From Bacillota bacterium (GTDB taxonomy: Bacteria; Bacillota_C; Negativicutes; JAEYSJ01): a DNA stretch of 46,288 nucleotides. The first letter of the stretch is position 1; each line of letters begins with the position of its first letter. The notes under the pieces were generated by a model, which was not told the origin of the DNA, searched no databases, and saw nothing but the letters and a program-made list of their open reading frames with translations. The position numbers and the translations under genes are program-made. Where the stretch lies: contig JAEYSJ010000363.1 in the NCBI GenBank assembly GCA_023434855.1, forward strand, positions 1-46,288, given 5' to 3'. This document shows positions 17,137-25,544 of the stretch, in pieces.

Positions 17137-17707
17137 TATCAGGATTGTTGCTGTTTTGGCCGCCGCATTACTAATCGCAGGCTGTGGCAGTTTACCTGCA
17201 TCCCAAAATGGTAATGATTTGTCCCAAAATGTTGTAGAGACTGCGGAGGGTCCGCTGCCGGGAACCCTTAGTAATCCTAATCCCCAGAAGACTATGGTGA
17301 TTACGACATATCAGGCAACCAAAGATGGTATGTATTTAGTTCCCGAAACCCATACCGTACCGCAAAACGAACATCCGGCGCAAACTGCGCTTGAATTGCT
17401 TGTAGCCGGTACAAAAAATCCGGAGCTTATTTCAATAGTACCGCACGGTACAAAAGTACTCGGTGTTAAGATTAAGAATCATATTGCCTATGCCGATTTC
17501 AACAGCGCAATAGTTAAAAATAATCCTGGCGGATCAACAGAGGAAATGTTGTTAGTTGCAGCAATCGTTGACACCCTGACCGAATTTCATGACATTCAAA
17601 AGGTTCAGATTCTGGTCGACGGCAAAACCGTCGATACTATCAACGGTCATATGGATACCAGCGAACCGTTAAGCAGATCGGAAAAAATTATAAAAAAGCA
17701 GTTGTAA
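17120..17707 (+). CDS. GerMN-domain lipoprotein
   Basis: A 195-aa protein from GTG 17120; an in-frame GTG at 17111 lies within the GGGAGGTGG ribosome site (17106-17114). The N-terminus has a lipobox, LLIAGC, so it is anchored by lipid. Residues about 60-175 match the GerMN (sporulation and spore germination) domain: TALELLVAGTKN, then VKIKNHIAYADFNSAI, and LVAAIVDTLTEF. GerM of Bacillus is a lipoprotein needed for sporulation and helps fix the SpoIIQ-SpoIIIAH complex. Its coupling with an amidase suggests work on the peptidoglycan around the engulfing membrane or division site. Confidence 0.87.
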   Translation: MFRQINIRIVAVLAAALLIAGCGSLPASQNGNDLSQNVVETAEGPLPGTLSNPNPQKTMVITTYQATKDGMYLVPETHTVPQNEHPAQTALELLVAGTKNPELISIVPHGTKVLGVKIKNHIAYADFNSAIVKNNPGGSTEEMLLVAAIVDTLTEFHDIQKVQILVDGKTVDTINGHMDTSEPLSRSEKIIKKQL

Positions 17708-17730
17708 AGTAGAAGCTGTTTAAAGTCGGA

Positions 17731-17765
17731 AAGCGCAGGTTGCACTGTTTTTCACGTGCAAACCT
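17731..17765 (+). terminator. Terminator of amidase-GerMN operon
   Basis: AAGCGCAGGTTGCA (17731-17744) pairs with TGCAAACCTGCGCTT (one bulged A) followed by TTTC. Confidence 0.8.
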
Positions 17766-17830
17766 GCGCTTTTTCATAGTATAAGAAAGTATAAGTTTTT
17801 GGGTCGTTGTCAGACTGGTGCTAGCATTTT

Positions 17831-17978
17831 TGAACCACGGAGTACGCGGAGTACACGGAGTGGAACGGCACGAATATATATTCGTGCAATCAGATCAGGT
17901 ATTATATAACTTTAATTGTAGACGAAGTTAGTACGTATTAATAATATCCCTCCGTGTCCTCCGCGTACTCTGTGGTTA
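17831..17978. repeat. Palindromic intergenic repeat, family A, copy 1
   Basis: Left arm 17831-17863 (begins TGAACCACGGAGTACGC) and right arm 17948-17978 (CCCTCCGTGTCC...GTGGTTA) are about 30-base inverted repeats made of tandem CGGAGNAC units. Between them lies a perfect 20-base palindrome, GCACGAATATATATTCGTGC (17868-17887). A second copy is at 27881-27988, with similar left flank (GCTA-N-ATTTTTTGAACC). Function unknown; see findings. Confidence 0.85.
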
Positions 17979-18046
17979 GTTGTTTACTTACTATGCCAGA
18001 ATATGCTTTTCGGGAAAGCCCAAGGCAGTTCATTTATCTGAGTTTA

Positions 18047-18247
18047 TTACTTACTGTAAGCTTGTAAATATGTCCTGCCAAGCTGCTCGTATTTTTCTAA
18101 AGCTTCAATTACCTTAAGATGTTGAGTCTGAGTCGCATTTTTAATGCTATCGATTCCTATCGCTTCGCGTACGATAGCCTGCAGATGAAAAGAACTATAG
18201 CCTAAATATTTTAACCGTTTTACAAGTTGAATTAAATGCTCATTCAC
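18047..18247 (-). CDS. Small conserved-looking protein of unknown function
   Basis: A 66-residue protein from GTG 18247, preceded by AAGGGGGG (18255-18262) with 7-base spacing. An upstream in-frame ATG would give 95 residues, but that extra N-terminus lacks family-like composition. The sequence is helical and rich in leucine and charged residues (HLIQLVKRLKYLGYSSFHLQ, ALEKYEQLGRTYLQAYSK). I do not recognise a family. It may be a small regulatory or DNA-binding protein; nothing in the neighbourhood gives a job. Confidence 0.6.
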   Translation of the reverse strand: MNEHLIQLVKRLKYLGYSSFHLQAIVREAIGIDSIKNATQTQHLKVIEALEKYEQLGRTYLQAYSK

Positions 18248-18902
18248 TGTTATTCCCCCCTTCTCGTGTGTAGACTCGCCCGTTCTAATTGGTCCGGTCG
18301 CGGTACTATCTCTGAATGCCGCTAATTGATTCATTAACTAAATACAATGCAAAAGATATGCCAAAAATGCGTTTTTTATGCCGGGAATTTGCAAGCCCGG
18401 AAAGACAAAGGCTTGTCCGAATTCAGACGCAAGGCTGCCCAGGCTGGTTACTGAACCAATCGGTAAATTGTTATATTCAGGTGTCACCAAACCACACATG
18501 GGGTCAGGCTTGAGTTGTTTTGCAATTGACTTATCTAATAACCCGAGACCGGTGAGATTAAAACAATTATCAATAATCTTTTTTACCTTCAAACCGTAAA
18601 TAATAAATTAACAAAAAGTTTACCGATACAATTTCTACCTGACAATACCAATCGAAGTGATCTGATAAGTACACGGTGTGTAGTGTTGCGATACGGAATA
18701 GACCACTGGCATGATGCTGATTGCAAAAAATCTACCGGCCCGTTAGGCAGGTAATGGCCTTAGCCGGCTTGGCGCATCTCTTGCATATATTAATATTGCT
18801 GATATATGCCTGTTTGCCGGTGATTGTAAGTTCACTTAATCCGGAGTATGACCGGATACTATATAGCGGTATCAAAATGCTTATGCAAGTGAGGGGATTA
18901 GA
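18248..18902. other. Intergenic region upstream of glgP
   Basis: This 655-base gap holds only two doubtful ORFs (18338-18592 minus and 18721-18906 plus). I see no repeat, terminator or RNA element that I can support. Confidence 0.4.
18338..18592 (-). CDS. Doubtful 84-aa ORF
   Basis: A minus-strand frame from TTG 18592 gives an 84-residue protein-like sequence (FNLTGLGLLDKSIAKQLKPD near the start) with codon use similar to its neighbours. No good ribosome site precedes it and I recognise no family. It may be a remnant of a gene or a chance frame. Confidence 0.25.
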   Translation of the reverse strand: MKVKKIIDNCFNLTGLGLLDKSIAKQLKPDPMCGLVTPEYNNLPIGSVTSLGSLASEFGQAFVFPGLQIPGIKNAFLAYLLHCI

Positions 18903-18906
18903 TTGA
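18721..18906 (+). CDS. Possible 61-aa membrane protein upstream of glgP
   Basis: TTG 18721 (or ATG 18754) opens a frame with one strong membrane segment (LAHLLHILILLIYACLPVIV). Its TGA (18904-18906) overlaps the TTG start of the phosphorylase (18903), an arrangement typical of translational coupling. There is no clear ribosome site for the first gene, so it could be chance. Confidence 0.35.
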   Translation: MQKIYRPVRQVMALAGLAHLLHILILLIYACLPVIVSSLNPEYDRILYSGIKMLMQVRGLD

Positions 18907-21287
18907 ACAAAAAGCAATTTAAAGCTGAGTATATTCATCGCATGCTGACACTGTACGGTGTTAGCCCGGATGAGGTAACATCCTACGAACAATATGAGAC
19001 TTTGGCCAGCCTGGTTCGCGATTATATCGGTCAGTGGTGGGTAAATACGAAACGTCGTTATGATAAAAGCCAAAAACAAGTGTATTATTTTTCTATTGAA
19101 TTTCTGCCAGGCCGTTTTTTGGATGCGAATTTACGGAGTATCGGAGTTAGGGAAAGATGGGCGCAAGCTCTGGCTGAATTGGGAATTAATTATGAAGAGC
19201 TGGTGCGACAGGAGCAGGATGCCGGCCTTGGCAATGGTGGATTAGGGAGGTTGGCGGCTTGTTTCTTAGACTCAATGGCAGCCCTTGGATTACCGGGACA
19301 CGGGTGTGGTATTCACTATACTTATGGTTTATTTCAGCAAACAATTGTTAACGGTGAACAGGTGGAAAAGCCGGATACATGGTCAAAGGATCTCAATATC
19401 TGGGAATATCGCAGGCCGGATAAGTCTGTGACGGTAAATTTCGGCCCTCCCCTGGGTACGGTGCTGGCGGTACCCCATGATGTTCCTATTATTGGCTTTG
19501 GCAATAAAACGGTAAATACGTTGCGCCTGTGGAGCGCTGAAGTGCGCGATGACCTGGAAGTGAATCTGTCTGCGATGACACCGGACAGTTACCATAAAAG
19601 GATGGGGCATAAAAACTGGGTAGAGGCTCTTTCCGAAATGTTGTACCCGGATGATCGTTATGAGGAATTTCGTCTCTTAAGAATGGTGCAGGAATATTTT
19701 CTCGCTTCGGCGGGGGTACAAAGCATTGTCCGTCATCATAAAAGTAAGCATGGCAGTGTATTAAACCTGGCGGAGAAAGTTGCTATCCACATCAACGACA
19801 CCCATCCGGCTTTGGCAATTCCTGAACTGATGCGCATTCTCATAGATGAGGAAGGCCTGGATTGGGATGCGGCCTGGCAGATTACCACCAGCATTGTATC
19901 CTATACCAATCACACTATTCTGCCGGAAGCGCTGGAGAAATGGCCAATTGATAAATTCCAGATATTATTGCCGCGCATTTATGAAATTGTTCATGAAATC
20001 AACGAGCGGTTTTGCAAAGAGCTTTGGAATCGGTACCCGGGCGAATGGGATCGTATTGCGGCCATGGCTGTTACTGGTTATGGTTATGTACGTATGGCAA
20101 ATCTGGCCGTAATGGGCAGCCATAGCGTTAATGGCGTGGCCAAACTGCACAGCGAGATTTTGCAAAAAGACCTGTTCAATTTATTTTATCAGTTGAATCC
20201 CGGTAAATTTAACAATAAGACCAATGGCATCAGCCATCGCCGCTGGCTGATGCAGGCTAATCCCGAATTGGCCGCCCTAATTGACGATACTGTCGGTTCG
20301 AACTGGCGCTACCAGCCTGATGAACTGAGCCGGTTATCGGCATTTGCCGCGGACAGGGTATTTCAGGAGAAACTTGCTGCTGTCAAACAAGTGCGCAAGC
20401 AGGTATTGGCACAGTATATTGCCGGCAAGTATGGCATTAACGTTGACGTCAATTCTATATTTGATATTCATGTGAAACGAATTCACGCTTATAAGCGACA
20501 ACTTTTGAATGCACTGCATATCATGGACCTGTATAACCGGTTAAAAGATAACCCCAAGCTGGATATTGTGCCCCGTACCTTTATTTTTGCCGGTAAAGCG
20601 GCGCAAGGCTATTTCTTGGCAAAAAAGATCATCAAGTTAATCACTACTCTGCAGGTATTAATTAATAATGATCCTGTGATTAACAATAAAATTAAGGTAG
20701 TATTTCTCGAAAATTACGGGGTCTCTTTAGCCGAAATGATTATCCCCGCCGCCGACATAAGTGAACAAATTTCCACTGCCGGTAAAGAGGCGTCAGGCAC
20801 CAGTAACATGAAATTTATAATGAATGGTGCGATCATTGTGGGCACACTGGATGGCGCTAACATCGAGATCAGGGAGGCAGTTGGCGATAATAATATCCTC
20901 ATTTTTGGCCTCAAAGCCGAGGAAATCATTCAGCGCCGGCAAAATGGTACAAGTAATCCATTGAACGTTTATAACAGGGACATCCGGGTCAGCCAATGCG
21001 TCAACCAATTAATTGACGGAACTTTGTCCCCTGTAAAAGATGAATTCCGGCTAATTTACGATTATTTGCTTTATGGCAGTGGAGAATTCTTTGAATTGCA
21101 GGATTTTTCCTCATATCTGGAGGTTCAGGGCAGAGCGGATTTGTTGTTCCGGGATCGGCAACGACGGTTGAACATGGCCATTGCCAATATTGCCGGGTCA
21201 GGTCTATTTTCAAGTGATCGTACTGTTAGTGAATACGCTGCGGACATATGGAATATAAAGGCTCCCGCAAATGATAAAAGCAAATAA
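18903..21287 (+). CDS. glgP: Glycogen/maltodextrin phosphorylase
   Basis: The 794-aa GT35 phosphorylase removes glucose from glycogen or maltodextrin as glucose-1-phosphate in the cytosol. Conserved motifs across its length include VYYFSIEFLPGRFL near residue 60, GNGGLGRLAACFLDSMA, HINDTHPALAIPELMRIL, FAGKAAQGYFLAKKIIKLI and EASGTSNMKF. The last contains the pyridoxal-phosphate lysine at residue 637. Length is normal for the family. The TTG start at 18903 follows GAGGGG at 18891-18896 with 6-base spacing. No other glycogen genes lie nearby, so the substrate (glycogen or imported dextrin) is not known. Confidence 0.95.
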   Translation: MNKKQFKAEYIHRMLTLYGVSPDEVTSYEQYETLASLVRDYIGQWWVNTKRRYDKSQKQVYYFSIEFLPGRFLDANLRSIGVRERWAQALAELGINYEELVRQEQDAGLGNGGLGRLAACFLDSMAALGLPGHGCGIHYTYGLFQQTIVNGEQVEKPDTWSKDLNIWEYRRPDKSVTVNFGPPLGTVLAVPHDVPIIGFGNKTVNTLRLWSAEVRDDLEVNLSAMTPDSYHKRMGHKNWVEALSEMLYPDDRYEEFRLLRMVQEYFLASAGVQSIVRHHKSKHGSVLNLAEKVAIHINDTHPALAIPELMRILIDEEGLDWDAAWQITTSIVSYTNHTILPEALEKWPIDKFQILLPRIYEIVHEINERFCKELWNRYPGEWDRIAAMAVTGYGYVRMANLAVMGSHSVNGVAKLHSEILQKDLFNLFYQLNPGKFNNKTNGISHRRWLMQANPELAALIDDTVGSNWRYQPDELSRLSAFAADRVFQEKLAAVKQVRKQVLAQYIAGKYGINVDVNSIFDIHVKRIHAYKRQLLNALHIMDLYNRLKDNPKLDIVPRTFIFAGKAAQGYFLAKKIIKLITTLQVLINNDPVINNKIKVVFLENYGVSLAEMIIPAADISEQISTAGKEASGTSNMKFIMNGAIIVGTLDGANIEIREAVGDNNILIFGLKAEEIIQRRQNGTSNPLNVYNRDIRVSQCVNQLIDGTLSPVKDEFRLIYDYLLYGSGEFFELQDFSSYLEVQGRADLLFRDRQRRLNMAIANIAGSGLFSSDRTVSEYAADIWNIKAPANDKSK

Positions 21288-21312
21288 CAAATTAATGTTA
21301 TTTGCTTTTTTT
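21279..21312 (+). terminator. Terminator of glgP
   Basis: AGCAAATAACA (21279-21289) pairs with TGTTATTTGCT (21296-21306), followed by a run of nine T. The stem includes the glgP stop codon. Confidence 0.85.
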
Positions 21313-21320
21313 TTACTTAC

Positions 21321-22847
21321 CTATGTTTTTCCGGCTTTATCAATGTCGAACCAGAACATAACACCGTCTTGGATGTTTTCAACGCCATAGCCATTTGCGT
21401 GTAATTCCTGAATGGCGCGAACAATTGACAGGCCCAGTCCGTAGCCGCCATACTCTCTTGTACGGGCTTTATCAACTTTGTAGAAGCTTGTCCATATTTT
21501 TTCCAAGCTTTCTTCCGGTATATGCCGCCCTGTATTATAGACAAAGACCCTGCTATGATCCCTGGAATCCTCAATAAATATTTTAACCGTCTTTGCCATT
21601 TCGGCATGGTTTATGGCATTATTTATAAGGTTGAACAAGACTTGTTCTATACGCAATTCATCCCCGTTAACGCAGTAAGAGGCTACTTTGTCCATTTGCA
21701 GGGTAATTCCTTTTTCCGTTAGAACAGTCAGGTACTTCTGGGCAATGTCGTTAAGCAGTGCCGCCAAGTCAAAATCAGTCCTGTTGAGCTGAAAGAAGCC
21801 AGATTCAATCTGCGATAGGTTGAGCAGATCTTTGACGAGCTTGTCCATCTTTTCGGCTTCATCAATAATTATTGAGCAATAGAAATTTTTACTGTCTTCA
21901 TCGCGGGCGACATTTTCTTTCAATCCCTCGGCATATCCCAGGATGAGCGAGAGGGGCGTTTTTAGTTCATGAGAGACACTGGACACAAAATCTTTGCGCA
22001 TTTTATCAAGCTTTCTCTCTTTTTCCACATCAGCCATCAGTTGGAGATTCTTCTGGTTGAGTTCTGAAATGGCGGTGTCAAGCTGGTCGGATAAATGATT
22101 GATACTTTTGCTCAACTCACCGATTTCGTCACCGCGGTTGATGGAGCATTTCTGCGAGAAGTCCAGATGGGACATGCTTTGCGCTATGCGGCTAACCTCC
22201 AAAATAGGAAGGGTAAATTTCTTCGCAAAAAAGAATGCCCAGATACAGCCGGCCAATATTGATAAAATGCCGGTAAATATCATAAACTGGGCGGCTACGG
22301 TGGCGCTCTCCGATACAGGGGCCATTGGCTGTCTGATGATGAAGATATCGTCATTGCTCAGTTGATGTTCGAGCACCATGAACTCAATTTTTAGATCCAA
22401 ATCCTGCTGCATTCTTACAACAGTCCGGCTGTCAACGTTCTCACTGCTTTTCTCGATATGCAGTGAATTTGGCGGGGGCGGAGGCGGCCCGGCATGGCCA
22501 TGGGTTTCATTTAGGTTGGGAAAGCGAAAAGGGAGAAGAGAACGGTCATGAAATTTCTGATTAATGACCGGGCCTAAAGAGCTATACTTCATGTAGCCTT
22601 CCTTGTCGAGGATAATGATGCCGGCACCAACTGTGTTTGCAACCCGCTCAAGCTCCAGGGATATGTCTTCCGGATTCCCCTGATATAATTTATCAATCCT
22701 TTGGCTGCTGGTGACAAGAATATTCTTCTTTTGCCAGATATAAAATTTTTCCAGACCGAGACGGGTCAACCCTAATGACATAAGCACAAAAAACAGCACA
22801 AGGCCGCTTAAGCTGATAAAGAGTTTTGTCCTGATCGACAGATTCAT
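21321..22847 (-). CDS. Sensor histidine kinase
   Basis: A 508-aa membrane kinase. It has membrane segments at about 8-28 and 183-208 enclosing a roughly 150-residue periplasmic sensor region with a six-proline run (121-126). A HAMP domain (about 208-262) and a coiled helix follow. The HisKA site is SHELKTPLSLILGY with H293, and the HATPase domain carries N-box NLINNAINHA and EYGGYGLGLSIVRAI. It phosphorylates the response regulator whose stop overlaps its start by 4 bases (22844-22847). The pair is divergent from a MacAB-like efflux operon, so it probably senses an envelope-active compound and controls that pump. Confidence 0.92.
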   Translation of the reverse strand: MNLSIRTKLFISLSGLVLFFVLMSLGLTRLGLEKFYIWQKKNILVTSSQRIDKLYQGNPEDISLELERVANTVGAGIIILDKEGYMKYSSLGPVINQKFHDRSLLPFRFPNLNETHGHAGPPPPPPNSLHIEKSSENVDSRTVVRMQQDLDLKIEFMVLEHQLSNDDIFIIRQPMAPVSESATVAAQFMIFTGILSILAGCIWAFFFAKKFTLPILEVSRIAQSMSHLDFSQKCSINRGDEIGELSKSINHLSDQLDTAISELNQKNLQLMADVEKERKLDKMRKDFVSSVSHELKTPLSLILGYAEGLKENVARDEDSKNFYCSIIIDEAEKMDKLVKDLLNLSQIESGFFQLNRTDFDLAALLNDIAQKYLTVLTEKGITLQMDKVASYCVNGDELRIEQVLFNLINNAINHAEMAKTVKIFIEDSRDHSRVFVYNTGRHIPEESLEKIWTSFYKVDKARTREYGGYGLGLSIVRAIQELHANGYGVENIQDGVMFWFDIDKAGKT

Positions 22848-23509
22848 TTTTCCGCCTCAAATCTATAGCCATATCCCCGTATTGTTTGCACAAGGCTGCT
22901 TTTATCACCCAGCTTTGTTCGCAGTCTGTTGATATGGGTGTCCACCGTTCTAAGGTCACCGAAATAGTCGTAATTCCACACCTGATTTAAAATTTGCTGG
23001 CGGCTTAAGGCCGTTCCCCGGTTTTCCGTCAAATAGGTAAGGAGCTCATATTCTTTAGGGCTCAAATCAAGTAATTGATTGTCAAGTGATACCTGCCGGG
23101 CAGTTGTATCAATTTCCAACCCGCCATATACGGCTGCCTTATCTCTATCTAGTCGCCGGAACAGGGCATTGACCCGTGCGGTTAGTACCTTAGGACTAAA
23201 AGGTTTGGTCACGTATTCATCAGCGCCAATCTCAAAGGCAAAGAGCTGATCGACTTCTTCCCCTTTAGCTGTAAGCATAATGACAGGAATGTTGCCTTTT
23301 TTTCGGATTTCCCTGCATACCGTCCAACCGTCCTGCTCCGGCATCATGACATCCAAAATGACCAGATCCACTTTTTCCTGGGACAGGATATCCAGCGCAG
23401 TGCGTCCATTATCTGCTTCAAGGATGTTATATCCTTCCCGTACCAGAAAATCGGCAACAAGTTTTCTCATACGCAGTTCATCGTCAACAACAAGAACTGT
23501 TTTATTCAT
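22844..23509 (-). CDS. OmpR-family response regulator
   Basis: A 221-aa protein. The receiver domain (1-115) has acidic pocket D9-D10, phosphoacceptor D53 (VILDVMMP) and K102 (TKPF). A winged-helix DNA-binding domain (about 125-221) ends with RTVDTHINRLRTKLG and TIRGYGYRF, typical of OmpR/PhoB. ATG 23509 follows AAAGGAG with about 9-base spacing. It is the partner of the overlapping histidine kinase, and direct repeats 11 bases apart upstream of the efflux operon fit a binding site for it. Confidence 0.93.
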   Translation of the reverse strand: MNKTVLVVDDELRMRKLVADFLVREGYNILEADNGRTALDILSQEKVDLVILDVMMPEQDGWTVCREIRKKGNIPVIMLTAKGEEVDQLFAFEIGADEYVTKPFSPKVLTARVNALFRRLDRDKAAVYGGLEIDTTARQVSLDNQLLDLSPKEYELLTYLTENRGTALSRQQILNQVWNYDYFGDLRTVDTHINRLRTKLGDKSSLVQTIRGYGYRFEAEK

Positions 23510-23655
23510 TGCTGCTATCTCCTTTCGTTTGACCGTCGTATATCGCTTTGATTTCTAGAATAAAGTCTCTTGACCGCGAAGTCAATGTTTTGTTCTATTC
23601 ACTTTTGTCCCGGGTCAATATTCATAGAAGATAAAAATACAATATAAACAAATTC

Positions 23656-23689
23656 CTGTGACAAAACTGTAACAATTGTCTTTTATAAT
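23656..23689 (+). promoter_or_regulatory. Promoter of efflux operon with 11-bp-period direct repeats
   Basis: CTGTGACAA (23656-23664) and CTGTAACAA (23667-23675) are direct repeats with an 11-base period, the usual geometry for an OmpR-family dimer. A perfect -10, TATAAT, follows at 23684-23689. The repeats occupy the -35 position, as expected for activation by the divergently encoded regulator. Confidence 0.55.
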
Positions 23690-23740
23690 GATAATAGAGT
23701 TTCATTTGATCAGACGGGAAAAAGTGAGTGAGGTTAAGTT

Positions 23741-24817
23741 ATGAAAAGGATCTGGCAAAAGGTTAAACAATATAAGAGATGGTTCATTATTTTAGCAATT
23801 GTATCGTTGATAACCGCCGGTGGTGTAGTCTATTATAACAAAAGCAATACCCCTGTCGCTGCCGAAACCGCTGCCACTGTAAGCTACGGTGATATTAAGG
23901 CCGTTGTTTCTGCTACAGGCACACTTAAAGCTGTAAATTCAGTTACAGTCAGTTCACGGGTAACGGGCTTGATTACTGAGGTTAAAGTGAAGGAAAATGA
24001 TGTTGTTAAGGCCGGGCAGGTGCTGCTTATCCTTGATGATACAGCTGTGAAAGCACAAGTTGATCAATATCAGGCGCAGTTGGCAAATTACGCTTCCGTT
24101 TATGAACGCAGTAAAAAACTGGCGGCTATCGGCGGTGAGTCGGTTCAACAACTGGAGTCGGACAGGACCAATTATCTTACGGCTCAGGCTACATACAACA
24201 ACATGGTATCCCAGCTGGGATATTATATGATTACTTCACCGGTAGACGGTGTGGTAATCGGTACACCAACACCTGCCGGGCAAACTATAGTACAAGGTAT
24301 TTCTGAGGCCCAGGCACTTCTGACAATCGCTGATATGTCAAAAATGGAAATAAAAGCGCAGGTGGATGAAACGGATATTGGGAAGATAAAGGCAGGACAG
24401 CAGGTCTCCTTTACGGTTGACGCCTACACGGATAAAATCTTTACCGGTAAGGTAACGAGCATTTCGCGTAATGCCACCACTTCGTCAAATGTGGTTTATT
24501 ATCCGGTATATATTGCGGTTGATTCCCCCGAGGATTTACTGTATCCTACTATGACTGCCAGAGTAACCATTACCGTTGGTGAACGGAAAAATGTATTGGT
24601 GGTACCGCTGGCCGCTGTTAAGGAAGAAAACAGGCAAAAATACGTGCAAGTGCTGACATATGGCAAATCACAGAATGTGACTGTCCAGACCGGTCTAAAG
24701 GATGATGAAAATATCGAAATCATATCAGGCTTAAATGAAGCTGATATGATTATTATACCTGCAGCCAAAGCGGCAACAACAACGAGCAAGCAGGATCAAG
24801 GGCCGCCCCCAATATAA
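23741..24817 (+). CDS. MacA-like periplasmic adaptor (HlyD/RND family)
   Basis: A 358-aa protein with a short cytoplasmic N-terminus, a membrane anchor (about 14-31), then lipoyl/barrel-sandwich, a short helical hairpin (VDQYQAQLANYASVYERSKK), beta-barrel and membrane-proximal domains. IKAVVSATGTLKAVNSVTVS and GLITEVKVKENDVVKAGQVL are typical of MacA-type adaptors. It would link the ABC transporter below to an outer-membrane channel, but no TolC-like gene is in the window. The hairpin is shorter than that of E. coli MacA. It heads a three-gene operon whose genes are separated by 16 bases and then overlap. Confidence 0.9.
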   Translation: MKRIWQKVKQYKRWFIILAIVSLITAGGVVYYNKSNTPVAAETAATVSYGDIKAVVSATGTLKAVNSVTVSSRVTGLITEVKVKENDVVKAGQVLLILDDTAVKAQVDQYQAQLANYASVYERSKKLAAIGGESVQQLESDRTNYLTAQATYNNMVSQLGYYMITSPVDGVVIGTPTPAGQTIVQGISEAQALLTIADMSKMEIKAQVDETDIGKIKAGQQVSFTVDAYTDKIFTGKVTSISRNATTSSNVVYYPVYIAVDSPEDLLYPTMTARVTITVGERKNVLVVPLAAVKEENRQKYVQVLTYGKSQNVTVQTGLKDDENIEIISGLNEADMIIIPAAKAATTTSKQDQGPPPI

Positions 24818-24833
24818 AATCAGGGAGGAAATT

Positions 24834-25544
24834 ATGACGATTGAACTGACTGATGTAACTAAAACATATACTATGGGTGATACCACCGTGCATGCATTGG
24901 CCGGGGTATCTCTCGCTGTTGCTGCCGGCGAACTTACGGCAATCATGGGGCCATCCGGATCAGGTAAATCTACCTTAATGAATATTTTGGGTTGTCTCGA
25001 TCGGCCCACTTCCGGATCTTATATCTTAGATGGGCAGGAAGTTGCTACCATGAATGATGACGAACTGGCAATTACCCGGAATAGAAAAATTGGCTTTGTA
25101 TTTCAGAACTTTAACCTGCTACCGCGCATGTCGGCACTGCAAAATGTGGCTTTGCCAATGGTTTACGCCGGTCTGGCAAAAGCTGAACGGTTGGAAAAAG
25201 CAGCGAGGGCACTGGCGTTGGTCGGTCTGCAGGATCGCAAGGACCATCGTCCCAATGAATTGTCCGGCGGCCAGCGCCAGCGGGTGGCCATCGCCCGGGC
25301 GTTGGTCAATAATCCGGCAATTATTATGGCCGATGAACCGACAGGCAACCTTGATACTAAATCCGGCAACGAAATCATGGATATTTTCTGCAATCTGAAC
25401 TATCAAGGGCGGACAATTATCCTGGTTACCCATGAACCGGATATTGCGGCATTTACCCGGCGGATACTCCATGTGCGTGATGGGAAGATTATCCGTGATG
25501 AGCAGAAAGAGGGGGCAGGAGCATGTTCTGGGAAAGTGTTCTGA
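24834..25544 (+). CDS. MacB-type ABC transporter ATP-binding protein
   Basis: A 236-aa LolD/MacB-type ATPase. Walker A is GPSGSGKST, the Q-loop is [13 protein letters not shown], the signature is [15 protein letters not shown] and Walker B is [12 protein letters not shown], followed by the H-loop in [14 protein letters not shown] 24834 follows GGGAGGAAAT. The C-terminal 22 bases overlap the permease gene. It supplies energy for the adjacent FtsX-type permease. In E. coli this domain is fused to the permease; here, as in most Firmicutes, it is separate. Confidence 0.93.
   Translation: MTIELTDVTKTYTMGDTTVHALAGVSLAVAAGELTAIMGPSGSGKSTLMNILGCLDRPTSGSYILDGQEVATMNDDELAITRNRKIGFVFQNFNLLPRMSALQNVALPMVYAGLAKAERLEKAARALALVGLQDRKDHRPNELSGGQRQRVAIARALVNNPAIIMADEPTGNLDTKSGNEIMDIFCNLNYQGRTIILVTHEPDIAAFTRRILHVRDGKIIRDEQKEGAGACSGKVF

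Noticed and set aside
17831..17978. Repeat family A as a CRISPR array
   Set aside because: The units are inverted, not evenly spaced direct repeats with spacers, and no cas genes are present.
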